Of a stretch of DNA of 64,000 nucleotides, positions 23,388 to 33,354 are shown one piece after another. The stretch lies in assembly GCA_028673005.1 (NCBI GenBank), contig CM054112.1, positions 191,367,144-191,431,143 of the forward strand, given 5' to 3'. Numbering within the stretch: the first letter of the stretch is position 1; each line of letters begins with the position of its first letter. This stretch comes from Tanypteryx hageni (taxonomy: Eukaryota > Arthropoda > Insecta > Odonata > Petaluridae). The notes beneath the pieces are model-generated. The model did no database searches and was not told the DNA's origin. It worked only from the letters and a program-made list of their open reading frames with translations. The translations under genes and the position numbers were made by a program.

Positions 23388-24112
23388 TATACGATATGAT
23401 ATCCCGCGTTTGTCCGTCCGTCTGTCCCCCTCTCTATCTTAGAAACTGTTTGTTGTTGAAAAATACAGTAAAAGACATTATGTTTCTAACAACTAGAAGA
23501 CCTCAGAAAAACTATTTTCATTTTCATCCGCAATTTTAAAACAAAATGGCGGTCGTTAAAAATATTTGAAAATTTGTATTTCGGAAACGCTACTTGGGAA
23601 AACATTTTTGATCAAAAATATTTATTTTCAGCTTAGCGAGAATAAATGCGAGGGGCTTAGCGCCGAGGTTCCAGGAGCGAGCGAAGCGAGTGGAGGGAGG
23701 GGTTGACACGCGTAGCGCGTAGGGGCAGGGCCTGGGGGCTGTACTCACCTGGGACAACACATTTATAACTACTCTGCTCAGAAAGTGACAAGGATAATTT
23801 AGACAATTTTCCCATGCGTAGATGTGAATTAAATTCCCATAAATTAAATAACAGTTTGTTTCAGAAGAAATTACAAAGTAGTGTATTATAAATGTATGCG
23901 ACAAGAGGGCGAACCACAAATGCAGTGTTGGGAGTTCTTTCGTTTATTTATGGATAATTTACCCCCTCTAAATATGGTTTCGAAGAGATGTCCAAGCAGC
24001 CCAAGTGTTAGTGTGCGGTTAAGCGTAAAAAGGTTTCCCTTTATTTATCCACACCCTTGTGTTGAAAACATCAGATGTGGCTTAGTTAGTGTGCATAGTA
24101 AGAGTGCAGTCA
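23388..24112. other. Non-coding DNA with repeat-like words
   Basis: Contains TTTGTCCGTCCGTCTGTCCC at about 23410 and a GC-richer stretch near 23640-23745 (GAGCGAGCGAAGCGAGTGGA, CACGCGTAGCGCGTAGG) that reads like part of a dispersed repeat. No second copy lies in the window and no termini were found. Confidence 0.35.
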
Positions 24113-24120
24113 TAATATAC

Positions 24121-24377
24121 CAGGAGTGACCAAACTTACTTAACCTCGGAGTAGCATACTATAATCATAGGAAGATAGAGAGCCGCAGCACACATTCTAT
24201 GTTAATAAATTTACGAACAGTAAAACATAACCTATATCTGAAGCAATTCACGTAATGTATGCCCCTTTGGCATCCTCGACACGTCTCAAGTCACACTACG
24301 TCATTGTGTTCTGTAGGAAAAAACGTTGACGCGCCTCTGAATGGAAATTTAAAAGAGCCGCGGTTTGGCCATCCATG
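24121..24377. mobile_element. Non-autonomous hAT-type MITE
   Basis: Termini CAGGAGTGACCAAACTTACT and, reverse-complemented, CATGGATGGCCAAACCGCGG. Flanking 8-mers TAATATAC (24113-24120) and TTATATAC (24378-24385) match at 7 of 8 positions. The 257-bp element has no coding capacity. Confidence 0.82.
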
Positions 24378-24504
24378 TTATATACTAAGCACATGTAGTT
24401 AGGTACATTCTATAGTCCAGAACGTCTTTGGTCCCGAGCTTTCCGGATAAAAGATTTCCATACTGTATTTAAAAAACTTTTATTCTTGTCAGTTTATTCT
24501 AGAC

Positions 24505-24835
24505 CAGTGGTGCCCAAACTACGGCCCGCTGGCCAAATGCGGCCCGCGAAGGGTTTTTGTGCGGCCCGAGAAGCCATGGCGAAAAAGCAATTCGAAAAAT
24601 TTGACACCAATTCATGCATTTCTTGAAAATTTTTATAATAAAACTTCAAATATTGAAATGTTAGCCGTGAAAACCTGATTTAGACTTGATTTTCAATTAG
24701 TATATGTCTCCTCAAGATACAGAAAACTTCCGATTAAAACTCTAATCCGGCCCGCCGAAGAATTGTCAACTTCCAATGCCAAGGGATTCGTAACCACTGA
24801 TGTGGCCCGCCATTAGAAAAGTTTGGGCACCACTG
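24505..24835. mobile_element. Non-autonomous hAT-type MITE
   Basis: Termini CAGTGGTGCCCAAACTACGG and, reverse-complemented, CAGTGGTGCCCAAACTTTTC, with clustered CGGCCCGC words inside. The target duplication TTCTAGAC (24497-24504) / CTCTAGAC (24836-24843) matches at 7 of 8. It is the same family as 30906-31258 in opposite orientation, sharing GGCCCGCGAAGnnTTTTTGT and GAAAAAGCAATyCGAAAAATT. Confidence 0.92.
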
Positions 24836-24845
24836 CTCTAGACCA

Positions 24846-25397
24846 GTCAAATTAGACTTTTTTACGGTAAGGGGAAATAATTCATAAAGTTTTGAAACTT
24901 GGCGCATTTATCCGTTAGGGCAACCTAACTAACATATCAAAAGTTCATATGCCTAACATGTACGCATCCGCCGTTTTGACGCCAAAATGGCCGCCGGAGC
25001 ACGGCCCGCGACTGGCCCTTTCGCGAATAACTGGGAAACGGTCAAATCTACGGCAAAATTATGCATAAACTTTTAGACAATAAAATTTCCTACAAGAAAG
25101 GTTCTTTGCAGTTTTTTTGTTACTGCGATGGTATAGCAGAAAATGAGCGTTTTTTGCGGAACGAAGACCGCGCGCTGTCTTAAAATCAAGTGATGTCAGC
25201 TCGTTTCCACACCACCAGCTATGGTCGAGCTCCAGACGCGTTTTTTTATAGTGGTATCTCCTTTAGGCACTAACCCACTGTTTATTTCAATTACTTAACA
25301 TAAGTAATAAGTTAGGTTGCCCTAACGAACAAATGTGCCAAGTTTCAAAACTTGATGAATTATTTCCTGTAACCGTCAAAAAAGTTTCTAATTTGAC
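24846..25397. mobile_element. Palindromic non-autonomous element (~87-bp inverted ends)
   Basis: GTCAAATTAGA...AAAGTTTTGAAACTTGGCGC...GGGCAACCTAACT at 24846-24931 is mirrored at 25310-25397 with moderate divergence. The ~380-bp centre is unrelated to coding sequence. No duplication was identified, partly because the left side abuts the hAT MITE. The superfamily is not determined. Confidence 0.7.
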
Positions 25398-25405
25398 CAA
25401 TGGTT

Positions 25406-25659
25406 GTCAGTCGCCTCTTGGACGAATGTTTAGTAAGTGCGTCAGATTATCAGCTCGTTCATTAGAAATCATCACAGAAATTCTTCATTTACCCTCCGTT
25501 AGAGAACAACCAGGACCTGCACAACAATACAAAAAAGAGACTGGTTTTTGTCCCTCCAATATGAGAAGAATGACAAGGATTTATTGTCGGCGTTGTTCAA
25601 GAGCGATGTGTTGTGATCACCGAAGGATCATTTGTTTTGAATGCGATAATCTTATATAA
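25406..25659 (+). pseudogene. piggyBac-like transposase C-terminal remnant
   Basis: About 84 codons ending in TAA. The last third, GFCPSNMRRMTRIYCRRC...CCDHRRIICFECDN, has the cysteine/histidine spacing of the C-terminal zinc-finger of piggyBac-family proteins (C-x-n..Y-C-x2-C..C-x2-H..C-x2-C). The upstream DDE domain is missing. The frame runs back into the right arm of the palindromic element, so the start seen there is not native. It is a different, shorter lineage from the 12.5-13.7 kb remnant. Confidence 0.6.
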
Positions 25660-27230
25660 ATTACTTCCTATTATTTTATATATTATCTTAAGATATTATC
25701 ACATCCTTTTGTAAAATAAAATGTAAGAATTTAAAAGAAACATTTATCGGAAAATAAATTTTTGAGATAAGTAATCTCTTAGACGAATGTTTAGTATTAT
25801 TGTCCCACCTTGACCATGTTTGGTAGTCTAGGGTTAATTTTATATAATATTTCATTTTTGTTTGATTATAAACGACACTTATATTTATCGATGGAAATTG
25901 AAATTCAATAGGTTGAATCTTTATGAATGAGGGAAATAATGTACTGATCCGATCTCCCTTCTTGTAAGTCAACCGCAATCAACCTCGTAAAGTTCACGCA
26001 TCAAAGCGTCTCTACCCCAATATCACTAATCTAGTCGCCCTCCTCGTTACTTTCCTTGTTTCTCAAGGTTTCTGCTAAAAACGAAGGGAAAAGCTTGTTA
26101 GAAGAAGGAGAAAAAAACGTCCTTGGATGAGAGAGACCTTTTTGCTTTTTCTCGAATGATATAATAAAATAATCGTAACCGCTCCCTCAAGATTCTCCTC
26201 CTTATTCCCATTATCTCCACCGCGGGAATTTTTCATCTTTTTCGAAACATTCGAGCATCGCTCCGAGCGTGCGAGAGAAAGTCGCGTTTATTTCGGGGGC
26301 GTGGTTTCGAAGCGGAGGGAGAAATCCGATTGGCTAGTTAAGTGGTTGAAAAACGTTAACGAGTGACTCCCTTAACGGTGGCGCGAGACGTTGTTTACGG
26401 AGAGGGAACACACAAATTTTTCTGTAGCCCGGAGGAAGTACGTGACGGTTGGTTAGACAAGTGAGGATCGGATGCCGCCCCAGGTGGGACACCATCTCTC
26501 TCTCTCGCGACGAGCAGGTGTCAAAAGAGTTTAGCTCCCGGTCCTTTATTTTTGATCCAGTCTTCCCGAATCCCCGCGTCGATGGTTTTCCACGCCTTTC
26601 TCGCACAAAACACGTTTTTTTTGTCTGGCTTTGTCCCGAGGCCTCGTCTTTATTCATGGATGTTTCACACACAAAGGGATGAATCCGTTTTGCAGCGACG
26701 TCACGCAAGTTTCGCTCGGGAGGGGGCATTTTTGAAGCGTTGATACGGCGATAAATGTTTCAGGTGACGCAGAGGGGCGGGAAAAATGAAGCATTAATAT
26801 AGCCGTTTGAATCTAGAATAACGCCGCGAGGATGTGGCTTTTTGATTTGGCGTGGTTTAAGCTCGATATACAAATGCCGTCGAAAGACTGACAGGTATCA
26901 AAACAACTGAGGAATTTTATTTCCTCGTATTGGTACTATTTTTTGTTCCGTGTCGGCGTTTGATATTCCTCGATCGATAATTCTCTGGAAGCTTTTATTC
27001 GGATTCTTTGTTTTACGTCCGAATTTTATCCGGCGTTTTTGAACTTAAACATAAGCAGTTTTCGACTACACAACTGTTGAGAATGAAAAATGGAAAAATA
27101 TTCTGGTAACTGCAGGTTAATCTTACAAATACATTTGCTAATTCTAAGGAATTTGTTTGTTTGTATGGAATTTCTGTCTGATCAACCTCTTGGATTATTA
27201 TAGCCATTACTCTTTCCACACCGAACACAC
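25660..27230. other. Non-coding; GC-richer patch 26.2-26.8 kb
   Basis: AT-rich to 26 kb, then a GC-richer patch with an inverted CCAAT-type word (CCGATTGGCTA near 26328) and a GGGGGCGTGG box near 26296. No TATA, Inr or gene could be tied to it. Overlapping frames on both strands at 26.3-26.75 kb have no recognisable similarity. Confidence 0.4.
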
Positions 27231-27234
27231 AAGG

Positions 27235-27457
27235 GAGAAGGGAAACCCGGTGCCGGCGTTAGCCTACTCTTTACGAAGAGCACCAAGGGGGCCAACGGTT
27301 TAACGTCCCTTCCGAAGGACGGAGCACAAGGTCTCCTCAAAGCACACAAGTAGGGGACGGGACGATCCCAGGGTTGAAAAATCCGACCACCGACGGATTC
27401 AAATCTGGGACCTATGCGTGGAAGGCCAACGCTCTAACAACTCCGCCACCGTCATCC
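27235..27457 (-). mobile_element. tRNA-derived SINE
   Basis: On the minus strand the head GGATGACGGTGGCGGAGTTG + TTAGAGCG carries an A box, and GATTTGAATCC (27395-27405) is a near-consensus B box at tRNA-like distance. The body contains CCTTCGGAAGGGACGTTAAA followed by CCGTTGGCC and ends near CACCGGGTTTCCC. The A box / B box / unrelated body order is diagnostic of a Pol III SINE. A second, more decayed body copy lies at 58030-58178. Confidence 0.82.
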
Positions 27458-27590
27458 AATTCTAACAAGTACCTGCTTAGAAATATTGCAGTCATCTTCT
27501 AAATATATAATGTGTTTTCAGTGTTTCATTAAAGGTGGTGTTTCTCTTCCATTTTCAAATGATTGAAAATATTTTCCTCATGAAGCATAG

Positions 27591-27782
27591 TGATAAAAGG
27601 CAACAAATCTCCAAATGCCGTACTAAAATTTTCAAGTTGAGATTTTCCACTAGGAAAAGGGAAGGGGGAAATTTTTTTTAATTAAAACATTAAAAAATTG
27701 CTTTCCCCCTTTCCTTTTCTTAGTGGAGTATCTCAACTTTAAAATTTTAGTACGGCATTTGGAGATTTGTTGCCTTTTATCA
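27591..27782. mobile_element. Palindromic element, 81-bp arms
   Basis: TGATAAAAGGCAACAAATCT... (27591-27671) pairs with 27702-27782 with about five mismatches, around a 30-nt AT-rich loop. A 12-bp direct repeat TCATGAAGCATA lies at 27578-27589 and 27818-27829. It may be an insertion footprint, although it sits 35 bp beyond the right arm. No coding sequence. Confidence 0.85.
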
Positions 27783-27829
27783 TTGTATGCGTGCCGTGAA
27801 GCTCATTCCCATATATATCATGAAGCATA

Positions 27830-30800
27830 TATCTGAAGAAAGCTCTAAACACAACTAGATACTGAAAAGGTAATCCGAAGAACTACAACTTGGAAAGACG
27901 AATCCTCTTTTATATTAGCATTAATGTTAATTAGCGCGTCAGTTGATGATAGGACCCACAAATTTAAATGATATCACTTTATGCGCAAAAATAATAAAAA
28001 ACGAGCGGCTCGGCGAAGTAGTGTCACTCTGTCTGCCTTTCCAAACTCGAAACATTTGAGCTCTTTAGCCGACTATGGCGTATCTAATACCTTTCAAGTG
28101 GAACTGCGATGTACATACTTTAATCGCAGTAAAATGTACAGATGCTCGATTTACTGCATATGCATGTAAAAGTTGTATCTCGTTACGGAAACTCTTGAAA
28201 TGTAATTTCCTCGTTAATTTGATTTACTTTGTTTGATTGGCGTTTATATTAAAATCCAACTCCATGAGAGCGAGAAAAACGTCTCTCGCAGTTTTGAGCA
28301 ATGGTATTTTTTTTAGTCATCCTCGCGAAGATTCGCTCATTAAAACTTAGTTTTCCTCAACTCCTCGACTTTTACAGCGCGTTCCAACAGGACGCCTCGT
28401 TTAAACTAGGACCGTTAAAAATTATTCTTATCCCTTTTTTTACTTTTTTGGACCCAACTTTGAGTCGAATTGAAATGGTCGTAAGGAAAGGTTAGCGGGA
28501 CCTCCGCCATCCGCCTCCAGACGCAGAGGCGGTCCTTCCGTTATCGGAAAGAACAGATCGCTTCACACGACCTTAGTGCGCACTTGTTGGGCGTTTTCGT
28601 CAATCTCCCATTCGATGGTAGTAAACCGAGGAAAATATTACTTCCAACCGATGATACTCAGAATGGTGCTTCGGTGCAGCGTCGCGGCTGACCCGAGTTC
28701 CCCCTCTCTCTCTCTTGAGACACCGTCGACTTCCTAGACGCTTTTCCCGGTTGTAATTCAAGGGGAGGTCGTTTGCAGGATCTCAACCGTCGCGTGACGT
28801 CACTCCTAACGACGTAACCTGCTCGACCACGCTCCTGCTCGCTCATTTATGAGAAGACATCATACGGCGCACATTCCCTTCGCGTCGAGAATGGCCGGAC
28901 TCTTCAGCCATGCGGAAAGGAGGAACATCGGCGTTCATTTAGCATTAGATAGCCGAATGTTTCAGAGTTAATGTTTGGGGAATATGTTTTTTTTAAGCGT
29001 CGAACTTGGTGTATCATTCTAGATTATATCTATTGCTTCGTCGCAATAAATTTCTTGGAAACTAAATTGATAACTCGCCTTTTATGAATCTAAAACAAAC
29101 AATCTCGATCACTGCATTAGGCGACTCTTGCACATGCTTTCATTTACGGCAGTTATTTTGAATTTGCCATTGATGAAAGCAAATCGTAATGGCATCAGGA
29201 CTTAATTCCTTTTGCGTGATATTTACCTTCACCGTAATTCCATGGTAATTTTCATCATACTCAGGCGCAACTTTAAATTGCGATCGTGACAAGGGCGCTG
29301 TTAATTCCCAATTACCGTCCAGTTTAATCCAACTCTGCGTTAACATCCATTACTATCAAAAAAACATTTTAGTATATTTATCGTGCTCTCTCTGAAAAGA
29401 CGACCAAAGAGAAGATTTTATAGCACGTTTTGCAGCCATACGGTAGTCTAGCAACCTTAACATTCCCAGCCAACTCGTCTGTTCGTTCGTACGCGGAAAA
29501 CATCGCTAATCGAATTTAGTTGAAATTCTGTACATGTAGCTCATAAACAAATACCAATCCGTAATGGTATATTTAAACAAAATTGACTCGCTGTGACCGC
29601 GTTAGTGTTAACAAAACATGAATGTATTGCATTAATTCGTGCTTCATTTACCGCAAGAAATATTTTTAATGTGTATGCAGTAAACGGTAAAAGGATAAAT
29701 GCTTTAAGTCGCTTAAATATTTTACAAGTTTTTAGGAAATATGTCTGCCTAATCCAAAAAACGCTATGACTTATGCTGCGCGCCAAACGTACATTTTTCA
29801 CTGCTTGTCATGCCCTCGTTTTCCAGTTTCATTCTGCCAAAAATAACCTCCGCCCTACTCTCGTATCTAATCTAACTCTTCGATTCGTTCAGAGTACGTT
29901 AAATTATATGGAATTTGTTCCGGCAAATTACCTTTACATTAGAATATAAATTTATGACGCAGTCACATATTTTTGGCCACAACTCTTCCCTATAAACACA
30001 AAGTTAAAAGTATATAAAGAATAATATTTAAGTTAAGATAATAACTGTGTAACTGGTATCTCAAAATATAGAGAAAAGTCTTGAAACATTATTTACATAA
30101 GAATGCTTCAAGAAACTCTGCCGATTAAATAGGGAAATACAAACGAAGAACACGCGTGAGTTTATAGATTTCGATAAAGCGGACACCCATAGTAAATTAT
30201 AGATGAAAAATCAAAAGATAATGCGAGTAGATTGAGTGAAAGCAGCTTCGTATAAAATAAGGGTAATAAATAAAAAATTGCCGGAGTAATAGAAATTCCA
30301 AGGACCATGTAACAGCGGATTACAAAATATGCAAGTGAAAAATAATGAAAGCTGACTATATTCCCGGCACTACCCCTAAAAAAAGAAAAATGTACATCGC
30401 GTTCGCACGGTCAGCTCTGTTGGTCTGCCCGTCTCCGGATGATGTGGTTACTGAAATCTCGGGATCAGAAAATTAAATAAATTTTCAGAGCTTCGGCTAA
30501 TTTGATTCTACGTGTAGGAAGTTTTCAAGTTTTTCTCCATATACAGAAACTGTCGCACCTAACAGTAAGTCAACATTTCTAACATGAAAGAAAAACTCGT
30601 ATTAATTCATAGATGCCAGCCGTATACGAGTAAAGCTGTTGGAACCGTGGCTCTTTTTTTAACGTAAAGCGTAATAAATTCTCAGGCGAGCGGTCCAAAA
30701 GTGTAAATAAACCTTACCGTTACAATTTTTGAGCCATTTTACCAATATTTAACGAATTTTATGGGGCTACTTATAGATCAAGATAGCCTCATAATATCTA

Positions 30801-30897
30801 GCTAAAACAACTTTCTCCACTAACCATAGAAAATCCGCTAAAAAAAGACGCGAATTTTGTCTTCGAAGCATCTCAGTGGCGATTCGCCAATCCTAGA
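27830..30897. other. Non-coding; GC-richer patch with a full CRE site
   Basis: Mostly AT-rich. The stretch 28480-28930 is GC-richer and contains the palindromic cAMP-response-type octamer TGACGTCA at 28795-28802. The minus-strand frames at 28658-28846, 29140-29346 and 29541-29801 resemble no known family. Confidence 0.45.
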
Positions 30898-30905
30898 TTC
30901 TAAAA

Positions 30906-31258
30906 TAGTGGTGTCCAACCTTTTCTACGTGGCGGACCGCATCGGAGGTTGCTAATCCTTCGGCGGGCCTCATTGGAAGTTGCCAATTATTCGGTGGGCA
31001 AGACTAAAGTTTAAATCGGATTATGAGGTACCATACAAATGGAAATCGAGTCCAAATAAGGTTTTTAATAGTTAGCATTTCAATATTAAAAGCTTTATAT
31101 TATAAAAATTTTCATTAAAATGTATGAATGTGTGTGTTAAATTTTTCGGATTGCTTTTTCATCATACCTTCACGGTCCACACAAAAAGCCTTCGCGGGCC
31201 GCACAAAAAGTCTTCGCGGGCCGCATCCGGCCCACGAGCCGTAGGTTGGATACCACTG
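30906..31258. mobile_element. Non-autonomous hAT-type MITE with exact 8-bp duplication
   Basis: Left end tAGTGGTGTCCAACC (first base mutated C to T); right end, reverse-complemented, CAGTGGTATCCAACCTACGG. The target duplication TTCTAAAA is exact at 30898-30905 and 31259-31266. The right end contains a tandem pair of GCGGGCCGCACAAAAAG-type units, absent as a pair from the 24505 copy. Confidence 0.93.
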
Positions 31259-31266
31259 TTCTAAAA

Positions 31267-32574
31267 TATGCCACCACTGATGACGGCTGCTTTTTTGTCA
31301 ATACGTGCATCCGGTTTTCCCAACCTTTTTATATGGTTTATGGAGAAACAGTTAGGCAATTTGTTTTCAGTTAGTGTGGCCAGAAGAGTCTCTTTTAAAG
31401 AAAAAATTTATCTTTTTTTATAAGATCTTTTTTACACTTTTTATTTATCAAGAAATGACCGCTTTTTACCATCTTCCTTTCAAACCAATTTTTTTATTTT
31501 ATTCCTTTCTACGCTAATTTTATTTCATTTAATGTATATGAGTGCATTAGCGCTAATTATATAATTTTTTAAAGTTCTCTGGAGAAAGTTTAAGAGGTTA
31601 CAAAAAACGTAGTTGTCTGTCATTTATTTTTCTGAGGGATGAGATAACCCATACTTTTCTCAATGAAAGCGGAAAATGTTTTCTTTTTTCTCGAGAGATC
31701 TGGTAACACTAGCCATAAGGTGGGTTCGATAATTTTTTCTTCAATTTAATATAATGTTCAAGTCGCAGACAAGAAACCTATGCGTTCGTATTTATTCGCA
31801 AGACTTATCCAAACCGCTGTAATTGATAAAACAACAAAGGAACGAATTATAGCGACGCGAATTAAAAAATGTCATTTCTTTGTTATCCAGAAGTACAACA
31901 ATATTGACCTAAACGCATTTGGAGGCCTGGAACGAGTCCCATATGAAGGGAAACAGGTTATTAAAAAAATATTTTTAGTAGGAAAAACTTGACCTTTTTA
32001 AAGAATATTTCTGATGGAAAACGTGGTTATTTGGCACACGCCTTTCTAGGATAGGGTAATAAGAGGTTCGCATAATTGAAAACGGAGAAATTTGCGGTAA
32101 CTTTTATGGTTCTCACGAGTTTGGAACAGTATCAACGCGATAGTTTCAGCTGTGTTGCTGCTATTTAGATGGCGGGTAATAATAACATGAGTAAGTGGAG
32201 AAAGTAAGCTCATGCTTTTTTATCTTGTTTTCACCTCTCTACCAAGCGCCAATTCTTGGAACAATATCCATGGAGTGGTCGCGTTAAGGTATCATATGCA
32301 TGTGACAAGCAATTATCAACGTAGAAATTAGGTATCGGAAGTCTGTGGAATATGTATCAGGATAAAGCGTATGAAAAAAATGACGCCATCAAAATTTATT
32401 TTCTCCTAGATATTCATTTTAAAAGTTTCAGGCGAGGGCCTTAACCTATTAAACAAGAATCATAAAAAGAGGAAAGTTGAATGGAATAATAAAAAATCAA
32501 AATATTGATAAGGTGGCGTAGTTTCGCCGAATCAAAAGTTAAAATAGTATATGTAAAGGAAATTACTTCAGAAT
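31267..32574. other. AT-rich non-coding DNA
   Basis: No termini, RNA gene or coding similarity recognised. The frame at 31780-31992 (70 codons) has no recognisable family. Confidence 0.5.
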
Positions 32575-32582
32575 CTCTAGAG

Positions 32583-33346
32583 CAGGGATGAATAGGCTTT
32601 CATTAGCGTGTCAAAAAATGTAAAATATCTATTATATACTTTCAGGGGTGCCATACATTATTTATTTTTAAAATTACCTCTATACTTATAATAATATTAA
32701 TACGGAATAATTCAAAATAAAGTTAAGCGCAAAGGTGTACAAGTTTGTGTATTTATTATTTTCAGCCTGACCTATGGAAAAAAGGAAAAATTACACAAAC
32801 ATAAAAGTGGAAAATGCGCAAATTAAAATACTGTATTTACGTATTTATTTTTTTGAACCTTTAAAAATCATTTTTGAAGAATGTTCGTTAAAGTGAGACG
32901 TTCAAGGAGATGCTTTCAGAATTACTGTATATGCCGCTTATTAATAACACTGATTATCTGCCGCCAATTATAATCAAATGAGGAATTCCAAAACCAAATT
33001 TAAGTATAAACATGCAATTTCCTCCGCTTACTATATTCACGTTCGTCGTCTATTGTGGTCAAGATTATATCTCACCGCCGGTCGGCTGAAATCAAGAAAT
33101 TTTTTAATAAAAGACTCTTCGTATATCTTTTTTACTGCATTGTATGTATCAAAAATTTGTCGACAACATTGTGTGACGCACACACTAACGTTACGCGAGA
33201 GCTTGCGAGTTACGCTACGCACTTATTCAGGTTCTAGTTCAGATGGCTAATTCTTGAAATTCAATATTCGAAAAATAATATGACATTTTAAAAATGTACG
33301 TCATGATCGCAAGGTTTTGTCATGTGCCATGTATTTGCCATCCCTG
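32583..33346. mobile_element. Non-autonomous hAT-type element, exact 8-bp duplication
   Basis: CAGGGATG at the left and CATCCCTG at the right form short inverted termini. The duplication CTCTAGAG is exact at 32575-32582 and 33347-33354. The 764-bp interior has a 90-codon frame (32978-33250) that resembles no transposase. It is longer than the other MITEs, and its ends diverge beyond the first eight bases, so it may be an internally deleted relative of an autonomous element. Confidence 0.88.
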
Positions 33347-33354
33347 CTCTAGAG

